Shown here in pieces: positions 10,166 to 20,800 of a stretch of DNA of 64,000 nt. The notes under the pieces were generated by a model. It ran no database searches, was not told where the DNA came from, and was given only the letters and a program-made list of their open reading frames with translations. The stretch is from Setophaga petechia (Eukaryota; Chordata; Aves; Passeriformes; Parulidae): positions 16,214,003-16,278,002 of the forward strand of contig JANCRA010000007.1 in NCBI GenBank assembly GCA_024362935.1. The letters run 5' to 3'. The translations under genes and the position numbers were made by a program. Numbering within the stretch: the stretch's first letter is position 1; every line of letters starts with the position of its first letter.

Positions 10166-12019
10166 GTACGGAGCCTGCTGTGCGCCCCGCGCCGCGCCCC
10201 GCCGCCCGCCCCGGCCCCGGGACCCACCGGCGCTGCTGGGAGCACTGTGCCGGTGACCCGGCTCTCCCGGGAGCCGGAGAAGGATTAGCTGTCGCGCTGT
10301 AATCCTGTTCTCCAGCCCCCCGTCCACCCCAGCGGCATACCCGCCGGAGGGGAAGGTGTTCCTGCCCTGCTGGGTCGCCCCGCCGCAGCGGGTGTCCCTG
10401 AAGCCTGTCTCGGGCTGCGCGCTCCTGTTGCACCCCGAGATTTTCTCTCTTCCCTCCTTTCCTTCCTCAGGACCCGACTGCCCCATTCTCCTTCCCGCAC
10501 CGTCTCCCAGCTGCACGTTGCCGTTCCCTGCAACTGTTCCTGCGCTGGGACGCGGCACTGTTACAGCCACTCCGCGATGCTTCAGTCCCCACTTCCTTGT
10601 CCCTGTGAAAGGACCAGGTGCTGCTGCACCGCGCTTCTCTTCCCTCCCCGCTTCCTCGCTTCTTCCCTCCCTCTCTCCGCACTTGTCTCCGCATTGGCAG
10701 ACTTGCTGCTGCACCCTAGGACAGGGCTTTGCAGGGGAGCGCAGTTGGGCAGGAAAGCAGTGCAGAAAGGGCTAGAGTAGGATTATGGGGACAGTGCTTT
10801 CGTGGGTGCTACTGCTCGCTCCCTCCCTTCCTGCACCAACTGCTGGGCTCTGCTGCATCTCTTCTCTCCAGCCTGGTGTCCCTGTCCCTCCCCAGGCTGC
10901 TGCAGCTGTGTGTCACCAAGCCCGGGCCCCAGTGCTGGTGCTCACCTTGATGCTCATTGGTTTGTATGTAGAGGTTGAGGAAGGGGATAAAAAGGCAGGA
11001 CTCCGCAGTATTGGAAGGATTCAAGCTATTTTAGGCTCCCTGTAGGACTGACTGTCTGTGGGGCCCTTGTGCAGCTTCTGTTCCCCTCTCTCATAGTTGA
11101 AATATGGACATTTGTCCCTAGACATATATTTGCATTCCTGATCTGAAGGACTTGGAATTTTCTGCTAGTTTTCTCATATTTGTCCTTTCCTCATTTCAGA
11201 TCTTTTGTGTAAAGCTAGTAGTTGTTCTTTACCTGCCATGGTGTTTTTTGTTTTGTTTTGTTTTTAAAAAATAAGGGGCTGTTTCCAAGTGCTAATTGTG
11301 GAGTCCTGTAGATTTTCAATCTCTGTCTTTTCACCTTGGTCTCTTGTATTCACTCTTTTTCCTCAAAGAAATCCTTCCCTCTCTCGCAGACCTCTTCTCC
11401 AAGAGTAATTATCTTTGGAATAGTTATAATAATATCAATATTTCCAGCTTGAGGAAATGTAGAAATCCTTGTAGTTTTCTCCTCACTTCATTAATAGTTA
11501 CATGTGTATCCCCATTTTGCAAGTGGTTTGAGGGATATAAGAGAACTAGTAACTTCTGCAAAGTGTTGTAATGATTTTGTGACTGAGCTTGCACTTGAGC
11601 ATGGGAGACACGAGTCCTGGATTTGTGCTTTGATTGCCGGGGATGCTGTCTCTGGGAGATGGCCTCACCCCAGCTAGTGTTTGCAGCACTGTTCAGGACT
11701 GTTTTTCTCTTGTTTATCAATCCCTTCATGTCCTCTTTCTGAGCTCATATGGTCTCTCTCTCGCCACACAATGTGCTCTTCCTACTGCACTGTCTGTGAG
11801 GGAGCTTGAGGAGACTTCAGGAGGCTTGAGTACCATATAGACTTAAGTTTTATGCTGATCAGACAGCATACATTGTTCATCAGATTCTCAGGTGTTGCAT
11901 CCCTCCTCAGTATGTCTTCTGCCCTCTTCTTAATCTGGTCCACTCTGGGAGCAGAAATTGTTGCTATTATAGTTTCATTTTCAGTTTCATAGCACCTACC
12001 CTCTTTATTTTTCTTCCAG
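10166..12019 (+). other. CAMK2G: CAMK2G intron 1
   Basis: The intron is 1,854 bases long, with donor GTACGG and an acceptor that follows the pyrimidine tract CTCTTTATTTTTCTTCCAG. It is phase 2, splitting the Lys-22 codon (AA|G). The 5' third is still CpG-rich (the 3' shoulder of the island) and carries a pyrimidine-rich tract at about 10636-10680. A (TTTTG)n-like run lies at 11242-11270. At about 11480-11640 there is a faint match to an ancient MIR-like repeat. The open frames seen here have no recognisable domains. Confidence 0.9.
11480..11640 (+). repeat. Possible ancient MIR-like repeat remnant in intron 1
   Basis: The blocks ATCCCCATTTTGCAAGTGG, AGAGAACTAGTAACTTC, GTGACTGAGCTTGCAC and ACGAGTCCTGGAT occur in the order and spacing of a MIR/L3-family tail (CCCCATTTTACAG, then AGGTTAAGTAACTTG, then a GGCAGAGCTGG block, then GAGTCCTGG). 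It is diverged and recognised from memory only. Confidence 0.35.
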
Positions 12020-12114
12020 GGGAGCCTTCTCTGTGGTCCGCAGATGTGTAAAGAAAAATTCTTCCCAGGAATATGCTGCAAAAATCATCAACACCAAAAA
12101 ACTGTCAGCCAGAG
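12020..12114 (+). CDS. CAMK2G: CaMKII gamma coding exon 2
   Basis: Encodes the last base of codon 22 through the first base of codon 54: [18 protein letters not shown], then [13 protein letters not shown]. This is the N-lobe of the kinase. The glycine-rich loop (G21-K-G23-A-F-S-V-V28, begun in exon 1) coordinates ATP phosphates. Lys-43 in AAKII is the invariant ATP-anchoring lysine. The segment [10 protein letters not shown] is closest to gamma (human CVKKTSTQEY as I recall it); beta has VKLCTGHEY, alpha VKVLAGQEY and delta MKISTGQEY or similar. The length of 95 bases matches the conserved CAMK2 exon 2. The acceptor is TTCTTCCAG and the donor GTTAGT at 12115. Confidence 0.95.
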
Positions 12115-13355
12115 GTTAGTGTCTCTATCTACCTTTCTACCGTGTATTAGTAGGAAAATACTTCACTGGAGCTAGGGCTGTAATAAATTTAAGGGATCTG
12201 GAGTAGCTTCTTTCAGTCATTATTTTTAGGCATTTCAAAATAATTGAGTTGTGTGGCAAAGAGAAGCCTGAAAGAAGGTAGTGTGGCATGATAGAAAAAT
12301 TCCTGTGTCTGGAAATGGATACTCTGTAAAGTGATGTTGTCTTTTTTCTTCTTGAGATCTTTCTTCTTCAACCTGAGCTAGAGGTAGATTCATCTATGTG
12401 TGTGTCTGTACCAATCACTCATAATAAAGAGAAGCGTTGCAGACTTATTTTGCTGAATGTCTTTTTTACCTGGGAGATCTGTCTTTCCAGAACAGATGTG
12501 ATTATTTTTTTGAAAGATAGATGCTATATGCCTTGCTGTTTTCATACTGTAGTTAAAGGTGGTGTGTTTGGAAGCTAAAAAGTTTGCATTCAAAGGCAGA
12601 AATAGGATGGAGAAATCTTGCCAATTGGACTTCTCAGCATATTAGAACAAGGGGCTTGTGCTTTCATTACTCCTGGAGGCTTACAAAACCTGAAGCTAGA
12701 CTGTAGTGTTATGTAAAGAGAAAAAATCTAACTCTTCCAAGCTGTGAGTCTTTTGCTTTCCAGGGACATAGGTATGCATGAAGGGTAGTAGGCCATACAG
12801 AATGAGGGGAATGTGCATCCTCCAGTGTGTAGGGAATCACTACAGGGATTTCATGGGTGGGGTGGAGGGGTGAGGGGGAGAATGGGAGAAACTGACCTGC
12901 AATGAAAGATGCTGAAAACAGTGCAACCAGCTGAGATGCCAGAGGGAACTCTTTCTAGAAAAGGTGAGCAAGAAGAGTTGTAAGTCTTTAGAGGCCTTTC
13001 AGATTTCAAAAAATTAATGTATGAAGCCCTTGACTATCTTGGTAGTTGAGTAGAGGGCTTAGTAGAGGGGTTGACTGAGAAATGAAAGGGAAAAGCATGA
13101 GGAGAAAGCAAATGATCTTGAGAAATGATTTAGAAACGAATAATGTTTTACCTAATCCTTACAAAAAAGAAAAATAGAATATGTATTCTCCTTTCTGCCA
13201 GAATATGAAATGTGATGATAAGAGCAGAAGACAGCTTGAAGAATAGTGAAAAATTTCCATTTACTGTAGTTTGTGTGGTTTGTGTGAAGAAGTAGTGTCA
13301 GTGGTAGTGTGCTGTGAAGCAGTGATTTTTTTCTTTAGGTTTTTTTGGGGTTTTT

Positions 13356-13373
13356 GTTGTTGTTGTTGTTGTT
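13356..13373 (+). repeat. (GTT)6 microsatellite in a T-rich tract
   Basis: Six GTT units, embedded in a longer T-rich region that runs from about 13325 to 13393. Confidence 0.9.
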
Positions 13374-16300
13374 TTTTTCTTTTTCTTTTTTTCACTTCTG
13401 GAAGCAAGCATATCTGCTAAAGTGTTTAGTATTTAGCCTGAGTGAGGTGGTTTTGGGGGCCAACCAGTGGAGCCCTGGATTTTTAATGAAGTGGATGCAG
13501 ATCTTCTGAGAATCAGTGTCCCCTCCATGGTCACATGACAGTGCCTGCTGATGTAGGTGGGATATTCAATCTCTTGAGTTCAAAATTAGTTCAACTTAAT
13601 ATGGGAGAGGTCTGAAGTGTGGCTTTGCTTTGCTGACGGCCATTAATGCCTTGTGTGCTCCCCAGACTTCCCTGTCCATCCTGTGGTGAGGACTAAAGCT
13701 CAGGAGAGCCATTTCTCAGACATTAGTGGACACCAGGCTGCTTGGAGAAGGGAAGGGCAGTTTGATAAACTGATCATGAAGGTTAAACCTTTATCTTACA
13801 AGGGACAGGGTATTGAAGTTAGCTCCAGAGATAAGAAAAATGGAAAAAAAAAGCATGCTGAACATATTTGAAAATTCAAAAATATATTAGCTGAAGGCCA
13901 AAATTCTCAGAAAAACTGACTGAGTCAGTTTTTAAGTGTTTGGTGATTTAATGAGTTGCAGAGGGAGAAATGCATAGATTCTAATTGTTTTTTGTAGTAA
14001 GGTGATGACAGTTTAATGACCCAACAAGTAGGAAGAGTAAGTATGGGTGAATATGGGCTATGTTTTGATCTGTACTTACTATTTAGATTTCATACCCTCC
14101 GATAAATAAAATACGTTGGGGCTGCTAGTCTGGTCCTTAGCTACTCAGCTCGAGGCAGCTGGCAATGATATACTTTAAAATGTACTGGTTAGGTAGGGTA
14201 AATGTGCAGAGAACTAAGAAAGAAAATGTGTTTCTGCTACTACAGTGGAGTATCAGAAACAAGGTACTGGTCAGGTTATGTTGAAGTTTTAACTGAGAAC
14301 TGAGGAATCTGTGCAAAGTAGATGGTGACTTAGCTGAGTATGTGGGTTCCTCAGTTATTCCAGCTGTGTTTGCTGAGAGCTCAAGGGATAAGAACAAAAG
14401 GTACCTATAGTAAAAGACTTGAGTATTTTGATAGGAAGTTAGTGAATTCACCTTGGAATAGGTCTTCAAAACATCGAAGGAGAAATGTGTGCTATTTAGA
14501 CATTGCAGCTGTAAATCAGTGATTAGGGAGATTCAATTCAGCAACCTGAAAAGGAAAGTCTTGGGAAAAGGCGTTTTAGAAAGCTGTCTCCCTAAGGAGC
14601 AGAATTATGGTGTTAATTCTGCAGCATCTTGGATATGTGTTGCCTGATGTGTCCTTTCCCAAGCTGGCACTTCTCCTTGGGCTGTCCATGTCTCTGCCCA
14701 TCAGTACCTCTGTCCAGGGCTCTCCTGTGCACCCAGCTGCACGCTGTCCATTGTGCAGGGTAACCCACCCTCCTGACCTTCCTCCCACACTGCTGGTTTT
14801 CTTCTAGGCATGGTCAGAGAGCCAGAATATTCCCTTTTATGGGGACAGCCAGCCCCTGTCCAATTTAAGCATAGGTACATTTAACATTTTATACTATCTC
14901 TAGCAGAATTTGAACGAGTATGGACACCTGATGCAGTAACTGCTAATTCAAGAGTCAGCATCTTGCTGCTGCTGCAAGGTGTAGCCCATTGCTGCTTCAC
15001 AGAAGTTTTGCCTGCTGTAGTGCTTTCCTTGAATCTGTTCAAGGCAATGGTAACAGAGCCTTGCCCTCCTCCTGCAGTACTTCTTGTTACCTTTGTTTTT
15101 CAAGCCTTGTGATGAAGAAGTACTAGATAACTAACTGGGAAGTGCTGAAAAGCTTACTGTATGTGGCTGAAAAGGAGGAAGAGGAATGCTTCAGGGAGAA
15201 TTATTTGCAATGAAAGACTTGAAGAGGCATGGTGTTTCTCTGTGAAAGCAAGGAGGATGGACAGAGTGCTGGTCCTAACAGCTTCAGTCTAGTAAATGTC
15301 ACCCATCATAAAATGCCAAGTCAGCAGTTGAGAGGAGTCTCTTTTTTATATTGTCTGTGATTTTTTTTGGATGCCTATTTTCTCTTTTAATAAGTTTTGT
15401 CAGTAAGAGCTGGTCTAAATTAAAATTCATATTTTGGCTTTAGTGAAGGATTTGCTATTATTCATGTTGTGTTGATGCTAAAGTCTGTCCAGTTAAGACC
15501 ATGCCAAGAAGTGTAATGTTAAATAGGGTCCAAATGCTTGTGGAAAGGGAGAGGAACTTCACTTTAGTCAGCGTTCAGCTGATACATAAGAGCAGTTGTT
15601 ATTACACATGGAGGAAATACAATGCTTCAGTCACCTGAAATTCCTATGGGATTGAATGCACAGACTTTTACCAGCACTACGGCTTGAGGGAAGTAATAAC
15701 TGTAATTTTTTGAAAGTTGTCTTGTGGCTTTCACCAGAATACTTTTTGAACGTGAAAATTCATAGCAAGTAGTGCTACAGTGAAGTTCAAATAAAGTAAA
15801 ATTACTTGCAGTGATCAAAAGATCAAGAGAGAAGCAGCAGCTTCAGTAGCAGTAGGGAGATATCCCCAATTTAACTTGCTAGCATATACTTCAAGAGAGA
15901 GTCTGGCTTTTGGAAGAGGTAGGCAGAGCTTTAGGATTTGATAATTTTTAGGATGTTTTTTATACCAAATAGTTTTTAGTGATCCTGCCACCACCTATTG
16001 TATTTCTGCCCTTTTTTTTAGGTGTGAAAGGAAAAATCTCTGTGTATTACCTCTATTGCTAAATTTAATTTACTGTTGAAAATCTGTATCTTTTAACTCT
16101 GGCAAGTGACATCTCTTGATGAATGAATTAAAAACAGCTGTCTTGTAAGTTAGTCCACTTCACTGTCCTTACTGTGGCTTTGCTTTTGACTGTGAAATAG
16201 AGGTGGTTTCTCTCCCTGTTTTTCATCTTTCCAAATTTGTAAACCAGATAAAAATTTGCAGTCTACCGTGTTACTTTGTTGTTGTTCCTCTAGGAGATTA

Positions 16301-16644
16301 TGTGGATTGTGGGAGGAGCCGGGAATTACTTCTGTGTATCAAACCCCAACAGGAAAAACCCACTCTTTATACTTCCAACTCTGCTATTTTCCCACACCAC
16401 TATTGTCTGGGCTTTTGGTTCTGTTGTGGTTGCAGATTTGGGCTTTACAATATGTTTTGTTGAAAGTGTCAACAGTAGTTCCCCTGGACACTAAAACCTT
16501 GAGCTTGAATGCTGCAGAGGAAGTCTAGCAGCATCAGTCCCTAACATCTCTCTTGATCTGGTCAGTACATGTTCCTAGCTGCTGCTTGCATTAAAACTCC
16601 CTTGGCCTGCTCTTGAGGCTGCCAGGTTTCCAGTCTCTGTGGGG

Positions 16645-16765
16645 CAGGGCACGCTGCTGGAACTTGCTGTGTGCAGGTGTGCAGGCTGCTGCACTGCAGC
16701 GGGGCCCCTGGCTCTGCCGGGGCGGGCGAGCCCAGCACCCGCTCACGGGGGGCTCAAGCGCAAAG
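16645..16765. other. CpG-enriched patch in intron 2
   Basis: Roughly eight CpG dinucleotides fall within about 120 bases (for example GCCGGGGCGGGCGAGC near 16718-16733 and CCGCTCACGGGGGG near 16739-16752), in an intron where CpG is otherwise sparse. It may be a small unmethylated regulatory element or a decayed GC-rich insert. No splice-flanked exon was recognised. Confidence 0.4.
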
Positions 16766-17854
16766 CCAGACTCTCAGAGAAGTGTCCTGTCATGGGTGTC
16801 CTCTGTGTGTTCCTGTGTTGGCAGGTTGAGGACTAACGTCCTGTCTTGCAGAGGATGGCAAATCAAACCGTGTCTGCTCAGCCGTACTTGCTGAGTGGCC
16901 AAATCAGGTCCAGTCATTTGGTTTGGGAGAGAAGCTTTCCTTCCTGCAGAATGGGCTGAGTGAAGATCTTCCCTGCGCCCCAGCTCCACTCCGTGCCTCC
17001 CCTTTGCTGCGTGCAGAAGTCTGAGAGATGCTGGGAGCATATATAGCAGACCAGCTGCAGTGGGTTGGAAATTTTTAGGAGGTCGTTGCATGCAGAGAGA
17101 GAAGCAGAGAGCAGAGTGCTGCACACCCCCAGAGCAGTGTATGAGGCAGGGAACTGCCTGGTGGAGCAACTGTAAGAGTCTGGGTGCCCGGGATGGGGGG
17201 CTGCAGGGGAGGAATCTGTTGGTGGAGTGGGCTTGTGGGTAGCAAGCAGCTGAACTCGTCACTCTGCACCACAGCACACAAGTGTGGCAGGGGCTGGTGG
17301 TGAGGCTGCTTAGCTGATGTTAGAAACAGCAACCCTCTACTTCCCACCAGCAGCCTGCCTCCCCCTGTTCTTCCTACCTGCCTCTGCTTGCAGTCCCCTG
17401 CACAGGGGAAGAGGGGTTCAAATGGTATATGTACACCAATATGGGAAATTTCATTGGAAGCGTTGTTTGGAGAAGAGGAGGGCTTGTGCCAAAGAGGAGA
17501 CCCTGACCTTGGAGGAGAGGCTGGACCAGGGAAATTAGTGGGGGCTGCTGAGGGTCGGCTTGGCTTTTTACCTGCCCCAACATATCAGTACAGGCAGGAA
17601 AATGCCCTGGCGTGAGATCCAGCAGAGGTTGTCAGGGTGGTGAGTGGTGGAAGCCTTGCTTTACTGTGGCTCACTATGGCTAGAAGCTGGCTTCCTCCCA
17701 CTGTGGATGTTAGTGATGGTTGGGGTTACCCCAGGTTGCCTCTCAGTTTACGCTGTATATTTTATAAAGGAGCTGGAACAGAGCAGACAGGATTTCAGCT
17801 TGTGTCTGTCTTCTCAGTGGTCACATTGAGTATTAAATTTCCGGCATTAACAAT

Positions 17855-17864
17855 GGGGGGGGGG
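17855..17864 (+). repeat. G10 homopolymer
   Basis: Ten consecutive G residues. The length may be unreliable in an assembly. Confidence 0.85.
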
Positions 17865-20800
17865 AAGTGGGCACACAGATTGGGCAGGAATTCCTACTGC
17901 CTCTGCACGAGTTTAGAGAAAGGAGCTTGGTGAGAGAGTCAGGTTTCTTGTTTTCCCAATATAAACTGGATTTGTGTATGGCAGAAATGTGATTAGACTA
18001 ACTCTTGCACGTGTCCCAAAGCCCTTGGCTCTAGAGCATTTACTCTGATCAGCCAGCCATGGTTGAAATATTTGTAGGTGTCCCTACGGTGAACAGCAGG
18101 GTGTTGAGCAGCCTGTAGATATTTTGGGTAAGGAGAGCTACTTTGAGTTCTTGTAAGAAGGATCCAGTGAAAAAACTATTTGCTTTTTTTTGCAGTGTAT
18201 CACAGAGATTTCACTGTCTCCAAATTTAATCCTTCTCTGGACAGTAGCAAAAGCATCACTAGCAGCGGGAGATTCATCTGTGGATCAGAAAGAATTTAAA
18301 GAGCGCCCTCCTTCCCAACAATGGGTTAGCACCACTGTTCCACTGTTTTAAGGGAGGACTATAACAATATTTTTGTTCCTTTCCATGCCCTGCAAGTATT
18401 CTAGTTGTTCTTGCCATCCAGATTGGGTGAAGACAGTTTTTAAAAGGGAAGCATGCTAATGCAAAAATTTCTCTCCACTGTGCTGTTTGTGAGCAGAACC
18501 CTGACAATGAAGGCATCACCTCCCACTTTTTCTGACCTGTCACCTGTTTTGGTACTTCAGATGTTTCTTTTTGTTTCCTCTGTTCTTGAAATCTCCTGAT
18601 TTTTACCAACATAACAGATGTAAAAAAAGCTCACATTCATTTGCTGGTGTTTGACTATAAAGTGAACTATTGCTGTTGGCTTGGTTGGGCAAAGAGGGCA
18701 AAGAAGCCTTGAATGCTGTAAAAAAAATGTGGAGTGTCTCATATCATTGTGTGTTTGCCTGCAACTGAAGTGATGTCAGTGCTCAGAACAGTTATCTTTG
18801 AGAAAACAGAGGTGCACTGATTTCTGATGGGTAAATGCATCCTTAAAATTTTGAGTTGCTCACTAGATGTTTTGGGCTTTTTTTTAGTGTATGGAGGAAA
18901 TGTGACCCTGTAATTTCAACCTCAGTAGTTGCTGCTGATCCTTATGACAATAAGCTTAATGCTTCAAAAATTGGGACCCAATGAATTAGGCTGACATCAT
19001 GTTCCTTTTTATACCTTATTGAATTTAAATACCACTTTATACTTTGGTAACATCTCCCCAAACATTCTGGTATTGCTGCCTGCATGGTTTTTGGAGAACA
19101 GTTGCGGAATACCTCTGAACAAATGGGCTGGCAGTATCTTAGATGTAAGCTTTCTGAACACTAAGGGTAGCCAAAGATAAGTGGAGCATGGATTTAACTT
19201 TCTGCTGAAACTGAGTCTATAGTTGTTAGATTTTATTTCCTTGTAGCTTTTTTTACTTTTTACACTTCATCTGCCTTTCTTTCCTTTTTAATTTTGAGTT
19301 CAGTTTGAATGGTCATTTGTTTCTCATGGATCAGTTACTTTAACCTATAATTATATGAATTTATAATGCTTTGATTGAAAATAGCCCTTTAGTGATGCTG
19401 CTTTACTCTCCTTCCCTCCCAGAGAATATTGTACAATTTCTGTTGCTCCCACAATTTAGATAACCAGACTGGGAAGTGTGGATGTTGGTACAAACGGCTG
19501 ATTACTCATGTCTGAGACTAATACAGAGATGCCAGGAGAGCTGGTCAATGTTGTACCTTGCCTTTTTTTGATGGAATCAGGAGAGGAGGAGATGACCATG
19601 TGGCGTTACTTCTGGTGTCAGGATCTGTTTCTCTCTGCTCCTGGCAGAGCCAGAGAGAGAATTCCCCATCTCTGAGATGTGAGTTGAGTAAATGCGATGA
19701 CATTTGAGAGAATGTGTGCACGTATAACTTTCGCGTTCTGTTCCTGAGAGCACGAGTTACATGTCTCTCTGGTGACCCCCTGTCCTGCTGCTCCGTCCAA
19801 AGTTCCTGTCCTGAGTTAGCTGTTTTCCAAGCCTCCACAGCCATGAGCCCTTGTCTTACCTGTGCCTGGAGTGTGCTTACGCTGGGACAAGTCCAGGTTA
19901 GTGTGGTGCTTCAGAGAAGGTTGCTAGCTAATCTTGTCTTTTTGCTAGAAGCCACAGGTGATTTCACTGTTAAACACAAAACTTTTCTTTCTGGGACAGC
20001 AAAGGTAGCATCTCTTTTAGCAAAGCTATTATTTGTATGATTCTGTCAGAGTCCCAAAAATTGAGCTGAGAATTGTCTCAGGCATTGTGGGAATGAAGAC
20101 ACACTTAATTTTAAAGAAAAACAAAGACCATGTAAACTTATCTCTAAGGAAGGACTATGCTTGCAAAGATGAGCCTGGGAGCGGCCGCAGCTCTTTGAAG
20201 GCCTACGAGCCAAAGGCTAAATGGCAGATCAGGCAGGGAGTGGCAGCCTGCCTGCTGTGGCAGAGCTGCTGGGTTATCTCTGGGGGCTGTTGCCTTGATG
20301 ACAGTGGCAAACAGGGACTGAAAAATTTACCAGATGCATGTGAGCCAAAGGATTAAACTTTCTCATAGGAGAGAAGGGAGGGGAGGAGGGTGAGTGATGA
20401 ATTAACGAAGGGCAGTATCCTAGTGAGAAATTCCAGGCTCACTTTCCTATACTACTGGGATGGCAGGGGGGAATGCAGACTGGCATTCCTCCTCCAGTCT
20501 AAACTCTGAGAAACACTGCTCTAATAGATTTCCTCTTTGAAGAGAGGGTGAATGCACCATCCTTTTACTGCATATGTCATTGGGATTTACATTGCTTTAG
20601 TAGTTGGAAAGTAAGAAGTGGAAAAAGATGGTCTCTCTTTTTTAGTCTTTTTTCTCCCTATTCCCTATACTTACAAGTAAGTCTAGTTCCTTACGTTGTG
20701 CTTAGAGATTTTCTGCACTAGAGTTCATGGAAATCAAGTTTCAGTGTTGCCTGCAGGTTGCAGACTATCAAACATGGTGCTAACAAGCCTGCACTACTGT

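Larger units (their letters stand above)
9085..10680. promoter_or_regulatory. CAMK2G: CpG island spanning the CAMK2G promoter and exon 1
   Basis: From about 9085 the sequence changes abruptly to very high G+C with dense CpG, peaking at about 9300-10300 and fading by about 10680. It surrounds the start codon at 10101. Visible elements include GC boxes (GGGGCGGGGG near 9706 and GGGCGGGGGG near 9744), a cyclic-AMP-response half-site in a GC-rich setting (TGACGTGC at 9493-9500), and no TATA box close to the expected start. This is the usual architecture of a broad, CpG-island promoter. The transcription start cannot be fixed from sequence alone. The long open frames on both strands here (up to 253 codons) are expected from stop-poor GC-rich DNA and are not treated as genes. 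Confidence 0.85.

Noticed and set aside
10163..10170. Alternative exon 1 end at AAG|TACG
   Set aside because: This gives no GT donor. Splitting the Lys codon as AA|GTACGG restores both the frame and the conserved 65-base exon length.
16774..17277. Minus-strand open frame of 167 codons
   Set aside because: No domain, no splice or promoter context, and composition consistent with chance.
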